Part shown: one piece after another, positions 1-5,759 of the stretch
Layout of the letters: each line of letters opens with the position of its first letter
Numbering within the stretch: position 1 is the stretch's first letter
Assembly (NCBI GenBank): GCA_009936825.1
Contig: JAACDV010000128.1
Span: 1-6,596, forward strand
Reading direction: 5' to 3'
Origin: Bacteroidota bacterium
GTDB lineage: Bacteria; Pseudomonadota; Alphaproteobacteria; Puniceispirillales; Puniceispirillaceae
DNA: 6,596 nt
Program-made: the position numbers and the translations under genes
The notes under the pieces: generated by a model
Database searches by the model: none
What the model saw: the letters and a program-made list of their open reading frames with translations, nothing else
Told to the model about the DNA's origin: nothing

Positions 1-465
1 GCGCGCGCTATCCCCGTCCCATTCAGCGGCGCCGCCATTTGCACCAACAATTCCGGTAAACATGCGGTTATGCGCCGGAGCAAAAATAAGCCCCATAATA
101 GGCGCACCATGCAAAATCAGCCCGATATTGACGGTAAAGGCGCCGCTGCCATCGGCGCGTAGAAATTCCCGGGTGCCGTCCAGCGGATCAACCAGAAAAA
201 ACAAATCCGGCGGGGCGCGTTTGTGGCTGTCTGTATTCTCTTCGGAAATAACCGGGATATCAGGGGCAACATCCGCCAACCCAGCCAGCAGGATCTTCTC
301 CGCCGCCTCATCAGCAAGCGTTACGGGTGAGCCATCGGGTTTTGCCCGCAGCCCAACTTCGTCGCCATGAATTGCCATAATCGCCTCGCCGGCAGTGCGC
401 ACACAACCCAGCAATGCACCAACCAACCGATGGCAATCTGGCACCTGAACCTCAATTTCTGTCAC
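1..465 (-). CDS. cysQ: CysQ-like 3'(2'),5'-bisphosphate nucleotidase (inositol monophosphatase superfamily), C-terminus cut off by window edge
   Basis: This is a partial gene; 155 codons are visible and the frame stays open to base 1. The family removes a phosphate from 3'-phosphoadenosine 5'-phosphate (PAP), giving AMP, and depends on Mg2+. Seen in the sequence, counting from GTG 465: SPVTLADEAAE (residues 46-56), the metal motif ISEEN (73-77, E75/E76), FFLVDPLDGTREF (89-101, with metal-binding D93 and D96) and FTVNIG followed by a G-x-P-x-x-G-x-x-x-x-P stretch (110-130). The DPLDGT-x-EF form favours CysQ over plain inositol monophosphatase, which usually has WIDPLDGT-x-NF. The Glu common in CysQ GEFTVNI is Ala here (GAFTVNI). 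There is no early ATG. GTG at 465 lies 6 nt after the hpaI stop; GTG at 444 has a better Shine-Dalgarno (GAGG, 5 nt spacing) and is a real alternative. The position at the end of the hpa operon suggests co-transcription. A relative with another phosphomonoester substrate cannot be excluded. Confidence 0.82.
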   Translation of the reverse strand, partial: MTEIEVQVPDCHRLVGALLGCVRTAGEAIMAIHGDEVGLRAKPDGSPVTLADEAAEKILLAGLADVAPDIPVISEENTDSHKRAPPDLFFLVDPLDGTREFLRADGSGAFTVNIGLILHGAPIMGLIFAPAHNRMFTGIVGANGGAAEWDGDSAR

Positions 466-471
466 CCGGGT

Positions 472-1242
472 TCAACCGGCGCGGATAGTGGAAGAAATAT
501 TGCGCAGGTTGTTAGCCAGCACCAGAGTATCAAGCGCCGCGGCAACAAAATCCACGCCGCGGTCCATATAGGCGCGTGCCGCCACCGGGTCCAGCGACAT
601 AATTCCCGATGCCTTGTCCGACGCCGCTATCCGGGCCAGCGCGTCATCAATGGCGTCAACCACTTCCAAAGCACCAGGATTTCCAAGATGCCCCATATCG
701 GCACTCAGATCAGACGGGCCGATAAAGACCGCGTCAACGCCGTCAACTTTCAAAATATCGTCAAGCGCAGCCAATCCGGCGCGGCTTTCCAGTTGAACAA
801 CCAGACAGACTTCATCATTGGCCGTGCTGAGATAATCAGCATGACTGTTAAACGCTGACGCGCGCGCGCCCGCACTGCCAACACCGCGAACACCATGCGG
901 CGGATAATATATCGCACGAACCAGCATTTCTGCCTGCTGGGCGCTTTCAACCATCGGCACCAGCAAAGTCTGGCATCCAAGATCAAGGATTTGCTTGATG
1001 ATATAAGTCTCGCCAATCGGCGGGCGCACCAGCGCTGGCGCGTTATATCCCGCCAACGCCTGAAGCTGGGCCAGAATAGAGGGCACATCATTTGGCGAAT
1101 GCTCACCATCAATCAGGTACCAGTCAAAGCCGGTTGTTGCCGCGATCTCAGCCCCATTGGCGGTGCCTTGCGTCAACCAGCAACCAATCGTCGGCTTGTC
1201 CTTTTTCAACATCGCTTTGAATTCATTTACCGGGGCTGCCAT
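472..1242 (-). CDS. hpaI: 4-hydroxy-2-oxoheptane-1,7-dioate aldolase (HpaI/HpcH), class II metal-dependent
   Basis: This enzyme catalyses the last step of the pathway: retro-aldol cleavage of 4-hydroxy-2-oxoheptanedioate to pyruvate and succinate semialdehyde in the cytoplasm. At 256 aa it is close to the roughly 262 aa of E. coli HpaI and aligns along its whole length. Visible landmarks are FDWYLIDGEHSP (residues 39-50), LVRPP (71-75), QTLLVPMV (91-98), HGVRGVGSAGARAS (116-129), VVQLES (148-153) and FIGPSDLSADMG (173-184). H48, R73, E152 and D178 match the catalytic base, the pyruvate-binding Arg and the two metal ligands of the family (H45, R70, E149, D175 in E. coli), at a constant offset of three. 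The ATG at 1242 has a strong AGGAG 7 nt upstream. It follows hpaH after 63 nt, and its TGA stop lies in frame with the next gene, 6 nt away. No defects are seen. Confidence 0.96.
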   Translation of the reverse strand: MAAPVNEFKAMLKKDKPTIGCWLTQGTANGAEIAATTGFDWYLIDGEHSPNDVPSILAQLQALAGYNAPALVRPPIGETYIIKQILDLGCQTLLVPMVESAQQAEMLVRAIYYPPHGVRGVGSAGARASAFNSHADYLSTANDEVCLVVQLESRAGLAALDDILKVDGVDAVFIGPSDLSADMGHLGNPGALEVVDAIDDALARIAASDKASGIMSLDPVAARAYMDRGVDFVAAALDTLVLANNLRNISSTIRAG

Positions 1243-1305
1243 CGGACTTCTCCTATTTTATATGACACGGTCAAGCATACAGAAATTAAACGGCGCGGCA
1301 GCAGA

Positions 1306-2115
1306 TTATTCAAAATCAATCCGAACAGTACCGAACGGCCCGTAATCAGCAACAAACCGGTCATCATGACGCGCCTCAATCGGACGGATAAAGCTTCCTG
1401 AAAGAACAACATCACCGGCGCGCAATCCTCTGCCATATTTGGCCAGACGATGCACCAGCCACGCCATACTTAGCACCGGATCATTCAAAACGCCTGCGCC
1501 GAGACCGGTCTCTTCAACTTCATCATTTCGGCTGACAATGGCCCCGACCCAGCGCAAATCAAAGGCATCAACCGGATGCCGCAGATCACCCATGACAATC
1601 CCTGCATTGGCGGCGTTGTCCGAAATTGTATCAAGAACCGTGCGCGCCGAACCGGTTTCAGGATCCCAGCGGAAAATCCGCGTATCCAGAATTTCCAGCG
1701 CCGGAGCCACAGCCTCGCTAGCGGCAATTACGTCAGCTGGCGTCACGTCCTCGCCGCTAAGGTCATGCGCCATTATAAAGGCAATTTCCGCCTCGATCCG
1801 GGGTTCGATAAACCGGCCCGCAGGAACGCACCCTCCATGCTCAAAAAACATATCCTCAAACAGGATACCGCTATCGGGAATATCGATATTCAGCGCATAT
1901 TGCATCGCCTTTGACGTCAGGCCGATCTTCCAGCCATGAATGGCCCCGCCAGCGGCAAGTTTACGCTCAACGAAGGCGGCCTGAATGGCATAGGCATCAT
2001 CCATATTCATCGCTGGATGAAGACCGGTCATCAGCCGGGTATGGCTACGATCCCGCTCAGCTGCAAATAACGCATCGCCCGCAGCATCTATTTCTTTTTT
2101 GCTAAGATTGGACAT
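1306..2115 (-). CDS. hpaH: 2-oxo-hept-4-ene-1,7-dioate hydratase (HpaH/HpcG)
   Basis: HpaH adds water to 2-oxo-heptenedioate to give 4-hydroxy-2-oxoheptanedioate, the substrate of HpaI. The protein is 269 aa from ATG 2115, against about 267 in E. coli, and belongs to the hydratase/decarboxylase branch of the FAH fold (MhpD and DmpE relatives). Landmarks are WKIGLTSKAMQ (residues 62-72, K63 being the conserved lysine), ILFEDMFF (84-91), EPRIEAEIAF (104-113, E108/E110 as metal ligands), PALEILD (138-144, E141 as third ligand), DTISDNAANAG and GAGVLNDP. A GTG at 2121 is in frame and would add two residues, but it sits almost on top of the Shine-Dalgarno (AGGG, 7 nt from ATG 2115), so the ATG is preferred. 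The start lies 9 nt after the stop of the FAH gene, whose TAG overlaps this Shine-Dalgarno, so translational coupling is likely. Confidence 0.95.
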   Translation of the reverse strand: MSNLSKKEIDAAGDALFAAERDRSHTRLMTGLHPAMNMDDAYAIQAAFVERKLAAGGAIHGWKIGLTSKAMQYALNIDIPDSGILFEDMFFEHGGCVPAGRFIEPRIEAEIAFIMAHDLSGEDVTPADVIAASEAVAPALEILDTRIFRWDPETGSARTVLDTISDNAANAGIVMGDLRHPVDAFDLRWVGAIVSRNDEVEETGLGAGVLNDPVLSMAWLVHRLAKYGRGLRAGDVVLSGSFIRPIEARHDDRFVADYGPFGTVRIDFE

Positions 2116-2122
2116 TATCACA

Positions 2123-2126
2123 CCCT
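2123..2126 (-). promoter_or_regulatory. Ribosome binding site of hpaH, which decides its start
   Basis: Minus-strand AGGG lies 7 nt before ATG 2115 and overlaps the TAG stop (2127-2125) of the preceding FAH gene. It is too close to the in-frame GTG at 2121 to serve that codon, which favours the ATG. The stop/Shine-Dalgarno overlap implies re-initiation by the same ribosomes. Confidence 0.65.
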
Positions 2127-3009
2127 ATTCATCAGAAACGCTGTTTTGCAATGTACCCAATCCACCCGCGGTCACCTCTACAACATCGCCCGGACGCAAC
2201 CATTTTGGGGGATCAAAACGCGCTCCAGCCCCGGTGGGCGTGCCGCAAATAATCACATCGCCAGGTACCAAGGTGATGAAGGTCGATACATAATTGATTA
2301 TTTTGGTAAAGCCGAAAATCATCCGGCTGGTGCGGTCTTGCTGGCGAATCTCGCCATTGACGCGCGTTGTGATTTCAATATCGGCCAGCATGTCAGATCC
2401 GGTAAACGCCAACAGCCCCGGCCCCATCGCGCCTGATTTTTCCCAGTTCTTACCCTGCGTCACATTGAATTTCGCATGACGAACCCAATCGCGGATCGTG
2501 CCTTCATTGCACAGGGTTACAGCAGCGATATGATCCCACGCATCTTCGGCGGCTATCCGCCTGCCCTCACGCCCGATCACAATCGCAATTTCACCCTCAT
2601 AATCCAGCTGTTCGGACTCAGGCGGGCGGATAATATCCTGCCCATGCCCAACCAGCGTTGCCGGAAACCGGACGAACAGTGACGGGTTTTCCGGCGCACT
2701 CTGCCCATCTTTATATTCGGCGTTGCGATCAGGGAAATTCACCCCGACACAAATGATTTTTTCAGGTGATGGCAGGGGGGCGCACAGCATCACATCGTCA
2801 AGCATCAGACTTTTTGCAGACGCAGCATCCGGCCCCGTGGCGGCAAAAACCTCATCCAGTGATCCGGCATTGGCAGCGTCACTCAAACTGGCAAAGCGTC
2901 CGGCAAAAAAATCAGTCAGATCAGTGATCCTGTCGCCGTCAAGCCGTCCAAAACGCTGCTGTCCATTGCTGTTACTTTTGGGGATAAAGGTGACGAGACT
3001 GCTATCCAT
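2125..3009 (-). CDS. Fumarylacetoacetate hydrolase family protein, putative HpaG-type decarboxylase/isomerase
   Basis: This is a single-domain FAH-fold protein of 294 aa with an N-terminal extension (about 1-75) and a catalytic core. From its place in the operon it should decarboxylate 5-oxopent-3-ene-1,2,5-tricarboxylate and/or isomerise 2-hydroxyhepta-2,4-diene-1,7-dioate; that is inference. The core shows ICVGVNFPDRNAEY (86-99), YEGEIAIVIG (137-146, metal ligands E138 and E140), CNEGTIRDWV (167-176), TQGKNWEKSGAMGP (184-197), VNGEIRQ, and PGDVIICGTPTGAGARF near the C-terminus. The third metal position, usually Asp in N-D-x-S-x-R-D, is E169. Enterobacterial HpaG is a fused two-domain protein of about 429 aa; this one lacks the second domain and its GKNWEKSGAMGP region resembles generic FAH hydrolases more than HpaG, so no symbol is given. 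It starts 57 nt after hpaD with only a weak Shine-Dalgarno (GGA, about 7 nt). Alternatives are another acylpyruvate-type hydrolase or a beta-keto-acid lyase. Confidence 0.88.
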   Translation of the reverse strand: MDSSLVTFIPKSNSNGQQRFGRLDGDRITDLTDFFAGRFASLSDAANAGSLDEVFAATGPDAASAKSLMLDDVMLCAPLPSPEKIICVGVNFPDRNAEYKDGQSAPENPSLFVRFPATLVGHGQDIIRPPESEQLDYEGEIAIVIGREGRRIAAEDAWDHIAAVTLCNEGTIRDWVRHAKFNVTQGKNWEKSGAMGPGLLAFTGSDMLADIEITTRVNGEIRQQDRTSRMIFGFTKIINYVSTFITLVPGDVIICGTPTGAGARFDPPKWLRPGDVVEVTAGGLGTLQNSVSDE

Positions 3010-3066
3010 GATTTTTCCATTACTCTCGTGATTTGGGGTTTCGTTTTGCCGGTTACGTTTCCCTCG

Positions 3067-4047
3067 TTAAGGGGCCACAATCGGCTGCGCTTTCAAATCA
3101 GGGTCGCGCGGCGCTGATCCGGCAAATAAACTGCCATGTTCAAACCATGATCGCGGCGCCGGTGCTCCCCACAAGGTCTGGCGCTGCGGGTCGGTCAAAT
3201 CCCAGTGATTTGGCTCATGATCCGGATCAACCGTCTGATAATCCGAGCAATAAATCTCTGTCCGATGGCCATCAGGATCCAGAATATAAAGGAAAAAAGC
3301 GTTGGCAATCCCGTGACGTCCGGGCCCGCGCTCAATATTGGCAACATAGCCGGTGGTGGCCATTACATCCAGAAGATCAATGATGTTCATCGGCGTTGGC
3401 ACCCAAAACGCGATATGATGCAGGCGCGGCCCAACACCGTTGGTAAAAGCAATATCATGAACGCCGCCCTTGCGGTGCATCCACGCCGCCCACAAATGCC
3501 CGGTTTCCTTTTCCTCGGTATATTCGGTCGTCCGAAAACCCATATCATTATAAAAGCGCACGCTTTCATCGACATTTGGTGAGAAACAGTTGAAATGGTC
3601 AATCCGCAGCGGCTTCACACCTTTATACAGCGCATATTGCTGGTGAATGGTGGGCAGGCGTTCCATTTCAAAATAAAATTCCAACGGAATGCCGTGCGGG
3701 TCCAGAACCCGAAGAGTGCGCCCCTGAAATGGCCGTTCAACCCAGCTGGTCGCATAGCCGATACCGTCAAAATAAGCGGCAGCCTTATCAACATCACCTT
3801 CAGAATAAACGCGGAATGCCAGAAAATTACAGGCGGCAACATCCCCCTTTGTCAGCATCAGACAATGATGCCCACGCTCTTCCATAGCGCGCAGACAAAT
3901 CTGCTGGCTATCCTCGTGCGTGACCTGCAAGCCCAGTGTATCAACATAAAATGCCCGGCTGGCAGCAAGATCGGTTACGACAAGTTCGGTGTGCGAAACA
4001 CGAACAATGGTGAAATCAGGATAAAGATTAAATGCTGGTACAGGCAT
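3067..4047 (-). CDS. hpaD: Homoprotocatechuate (3,4-dihydroxyphenylacetate) 2,3-dioxygenase, VOC-type extradiol dioxygenase
   Basis: HpaD is the ring-opening enzyme: it inserts O2 next to the catechol hydroxyls to give 5-carboxymethyl-2-hydroxymuconate semialdehyde. The protein is 326 aa, built from two vicinal-oxygen-chelate (glyoxalase-like) modules, at about 14-130 and 146-270, plus a C-terminal tail. It resembles the Brevibacterium fuscum Fe and Arthrobacter Mn enzymes, not the LigB-type HpaD of E. coli. Predicted metal ligands are H151 (in RIDHFN), H211 (in RLHHIAF) and E264 (in HRTEIY), matching H155, H214 and E267 of the B. fuscum enzyme. The acid-base histidine is H197 (in VHDIA), with W189, R240, H245 and Y254 at the other active-site positions. 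The choice of Fe or Mn cannot be read from sequence. The ATG at 4047 has AGGA 6 nt upstream and follows the hpaE stop by 8 nt. All key residues are present. Confidence 0.96.
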   Translation of the reverse strand: MPVPAFNLYPDFTIVRVSHTELVVTDLAASRAFYVDTLGLQVTHEDSQQICLRAMEERGHHCLMLTKGDVAACNFLAFRVYSEGDVDKAAAYFDGIGYATSWVERPFQGRTLRVLDPHGIPLEFYFEMERLPTIHQQYALYKGVKPLRIDHFNCFSPNVDESVRFYNDMGFRTTEYTEEKETGHLWAAWMHRKGGVHDIAFTNGVGPRLHHIAFWVPTPMNIIDLLDVMATTGYVANIERGPGRHGIANAFFLYILDPDGHRTEIYCSDYQTVDPDHEPNHWDLTDPQRQTLWGAPAPRSWFEHGSLFAGSAPRDPDLKAQPIVAP

Positions 4048-4053
4048 AATATT

Positions 4054-4057
4054 TCCT
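4054..4057 (-). promoter_or_regulatory. Ribosome binding site of hpaD overlapping the hpaE stop codon
   Basis: Minus-strand AGGA lies 6 nt before ATG 4047, and its first two bases are part of the TAG stop (4058-4056) of hpaE. This is the same stop/Shine-Dalgarno arrangement as at the junction of the FAH gene and hpaH. Confidence 0.65.
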
Positions 4058-5594
4058 ATAGGCCGAGTTTGGGAACGGCGCGCGGAGCCGTGGCAAAGGC
4101 GACGTTCTTTGTTTCCATGTAGAAATCGAACGACCAGTCGCCGCCATCCCGTCCAATTCCTGATTCCTTTGTGCCGCCAAACGGGGTTGGCAGATGCCGC
4201 ACATTTTCCGAATTCACCCAGATCATGCCAGCATCCATCCCATCGCTAAAGCGCATTGCACGGGTCACATCATTCGTCCACAGATATCCGGCGAGGCCGT
4301 AAATCACATCATTGGCAAGGTCCAGCGCCTCATCCTCATCGGCAAACGGGATTGCGGTCAGAACCGGCCCGAAAATCTCTTCCTGCGCAATCCGCATCGA
4401 CTGTTTTGCCCCGGTGAACAGCGTTGGCGCTACATAACATCCGGCGGCAAACTCACCGTCGGTCACCTTGCATCCGCCGGCCGCAATGGTAACGCCCTCT
4501 TCGCGCGCCACATCAAAATATGACAGCACCTTTTCTTCATGCACAGGATGAACCAGCGGCCCGACAACGGTTTCAGGATCCAGCGGATGCCCGACCTTCA
4601 AGCGCAAGGCCTTATCCGCCAGAATAGTGACAAACTCATCATGGATTGACGCCTCAACCAACAGCCTGCTGGATGAGGTGCAGCGTTCGCCATTCAGCGA
4701 ATAAATCATAAAGGCGGCGGCATCGGCAGCGCGCTCAAGATCGGCATCGGCAAACACAATCACCGGATTTTTGCCGCCAAGCTCAAAATGAACGCGCTTT
4801 AGCGTTTCTGCACCTTGGCGCATGATCATCTTGCCGGTTGCACTCTCACCCACAAAGGAAATTGCCTTGATTGCCGGATGCTCGGTCAGCGCCTTGCCAG
4901 CTTCCTCACCCAGCCCGTTCACCAGATTCCAAACCCCGGGAGGAAGTCCCGCCTCGGCAGCAATTTCAACCAGCAAACTAGCGGTAATCGGCGATAATTC
5001 GGCGGGTTTATGAACCACCGTACATCCCGCCGCCAACGCCGGAGCAATCTTCCAAGTTGACAGCATAAAGGGCGTATTCCACGGCGTAATAACACCAACC
5101 GGGCCAATCGGACGGCGCGAGGTGACATTCATCTGGTTGGCGGCAAACAGACTTTGACCGTCGCGCGCCTGAGGGGCCTGATCCGCAAAAAAGCGGAAAT
5201 TATCCGCTGCACGAAGCGCCGCCTTCGACATAAAACGTAACGCCTGACCGGTATCAACACATTCCAGCAGCGCAATCTCTTCGGCGCGGGTGGCGATTCC
5301 ATCGGCAATTTTGTGCAAGATCACCCGCCGCTTGGCCCCGTCCATATCTCGCCAAGCCACAAACGCGTCACTGGCCGCCCGGGCCGCTGCATCGATATCA
5401 TCAGCCCCGCTGCGCGCCACATCACAAAGATGACGCATATCTACTGGCGAGACGCTGGCAAAGGTCGCCCCCGATTTCGCCGGGATATTCTTGCCGCCAA
5501 TATGATTCAAAACCGGTGCATCCTGATAGCGCGCCAGAAAGGCCTCGGCCTTGGTGACATTTTCAGCAAAAATCTGTGTGTTGGTCGGGGTCAT
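4056..5594 (-). CDS. hpaE: 5-carboxymethyl-2-hydroxymuconate semialdehyde dehydrogenase (HpaE), aldehyde dehydrogenase family
   Basis: HpaE oxidises the HpaD ring-fission product to 5-carboxymethyl-2-hydroxymuconate with NAD+ (the cofactor is a family expectation). At 512 aa it is slightly longer than E. coli HpaE (about 488), with the extra length mostly at the N-terminus. Aldehyde dehydrogenase landmarks are VITPWNTPF (168-176, oxyanion-hole N173), HKPAE (195-199, K196 binds the cofactor), SFVGESATG (246-254, G-x-x-x-x-G dinucleotide loop), HFELGGKNP (269-277, general base E271), NGERCTSSSR (301-310, nucleophile C305) and QEEIFGPV (404-411, E406). The NGERCTSSSRLLV sequence and the position directly ahead of hpaD support HpaE over a generic aldehyde dehydrogenase. 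It is the first gene of the leftward arm. ATG 5594 has GAGGG about 10 nt upstream, a rather long spacing. No frameshift or lost catalytic residue is seen. Confidence 0.95.
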   Translation of the reverse strand: MTPTNTQIFAENVTKAEAFLARYQDAPVLNHIGGKNIPAKSGATFASVSPVDMRHLCDVARSGADDIDAAARAASDAFVAWRDMDGAKRRVILHKIADGIATRAEEIALLECVDTGQALRFMSKAALRAADNFRFFADQAPQARDGQSLFAANQMNVTSRRPIGPVGVITPWNTPFMLSTWKIAPALAAGCTVVHKPAELSPITASLLVEIAAEAGLPPGVWNLVNGLGEEAGKALTEHPAIKAISFVGESATGKMIMRQGAETLKRVHFELGGKNPVIVFADADLERAADAAAFMIYSLNGERCTSSSRLLVEASIHDEFVTILADKALRLKVGHPLDPETVVGPLVHPVHEEKVLSYFDVAREEGVTIAAGGCKVTDGEFAAGCYVAPTLFTGAKQSMRIAQEEIFGPVLTAIPFADEDEALDLANDVIYGLAGYLWTNDVTRAMRFSDGMDAGMIWVNSENVRHLPTPFGGTKESGIGRDGGDWSFDFYMETKNVAFATAPRAVPKLGL

Positions 5595-5616
5595 GTTATT
5601 TTATCCCTCGCTGGGG

Positions 5617-5630
5617 CACAAATAGTTGTG
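5617..5630. promoter_or_regulatory. Operator-like inverted repeat upstream of hpaE
   Basis: CACAA-ATAG-TTGTG is a perfect 5-bp inverted repeat with a 4-bp spacer. It lies 23 nt upstream of the hpaE start, between its Shine-Dalgarno (5605-5609) and the AT-rich -10-like sequence (5632-5641). A protein bound here would block the leftward transcript. It has no T-run and the stem is too short for a terminator. Confidence 0.35.
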
Positions 5631-5668
5631 GGTTATAAATAGGTAGGGGCCATCACTAGGTGCGGCTA

Positions 5669-5678
5669 TCAACCTTGA
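5669..5678. promoter_or_regulatory. Operator-like inverted repeat next to the hpaF -35 box
   Basis: TCAA-cc-TTGA is a perfect 4-bp inverted repeat with a 2-bp centre, followed one base later by another TTGA that begins the -35 element. MarR-family proteins bind short imperfect palindromes near promoter elements, so this is a candidate HpaR site. The arms are short, so chance occurrence is possible. Confidence 0.3.
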
Positions 5679-5706
5679 TTGACTTCACGGGCGATCTGCG
5701 TATTAA
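5679..5706 (+). promoter_or_regulatory. Putative sigma70-type promoter for hpaF-hpaR
   Basis: TTGACT (5679-5684, 5 of 6 matches to TTGACA) is followed after 16 nt by TATTAA (5701-5706, 4 of 6 to TATAAT). Reading the -10 as ATTAAT with 17 nt spacing is equally possible. Transcription would start near 5713, leaving a leader of about 45 nt before ATG 5760. The -35 box directly adjoins the inverted repeat at 5669-5678, so a protein bound there could block polymerase. The call rests on consensus matching only. Confidence 0.45.
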
Positions 5707-5759
5707 TTCACATGTTACGTATTTTTATCGCGCTGTCAACTAATGAGGGGAACATTGCG

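Larger units (their letters stand above)
5595..5759. promoter_or_regulatory. Divergent intergenic control region between hpaE and hpaF
   Basis: About 165 bp separate the two oppositely oriented arms, so both promoters must lie here or within the flanking 5' ends. It is the only sizeable non-coding stretch in the window and is richer in A+T near both starts than the genes are. It holds a sigma70-like promoter for the hpaF arm and two short inverted repeats, listed separately. For the hpaE direction only an AT-rich minus-strand TATTTATAAC (5641-5632) looks like a -10 region, and I could not find a convincing -35 at the usual distance. HpaR is the obvious candidate to bind here. Confidence 0.75.

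Noticed and set aside
117..317. Minus-strand open frame of 66 codons starting with an arginine-rich stretch
   Set aside because: It is out of frame with the phosphatase gene, which carries the conserved DPLDGT and ISEE motifs over the same bases.
367..858. Plus-strand open frame of 163 codons opposite hpaI and the start of the phosphatase gene
   Set aside because: It is antisense to hpaI, whose catalytic residues and ribosome binding site are all present; the translation is low-complexity-like and resembles no family.
857..872. Alternating CG run (cgcgcgcgc) that might suggest a repeat or Z-DNA
   Set aside because: It is short and encodes the conserved glycine-alanine-arginine stretch of HpaI, so coding constraint explains it.
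1243..1305. Possible internal promoter in the hpaH-hpaI gap (TATAAA-like sequence around 1256-1262 on the minus strand)
   Set aside because: The sequence 17 nt upstream is a poor -35 match, and TTGACC is only 6 nt away, which is too close.
895..1401. Plus-strand open frame of 168 codons across the hpaI start and hpaH end
   Set aside because: It is antisense to two well-supported genes, has no plausible ribosome binding site, and no recognisable domain.
3010..3066. Possible terminator or attenuator between hpaD and the FAH gene
   Set aside because: No stem of useful length followed by a T-run was found on the minus strand.
3595..4122. Plus-strand open frame of 175 codons opposite hpaD
   Set aside because: It is a shadow of hpaD, where every active-site residue lies in the minus-strand frame.
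5679..5759. Upstream extension of hpaF from TTG 5679
   Set aside because: The added 27 residues match nothing in HpaF, would overlap the predicted promoter, and have no ribosome binding site; ATG 5760 has a good one.
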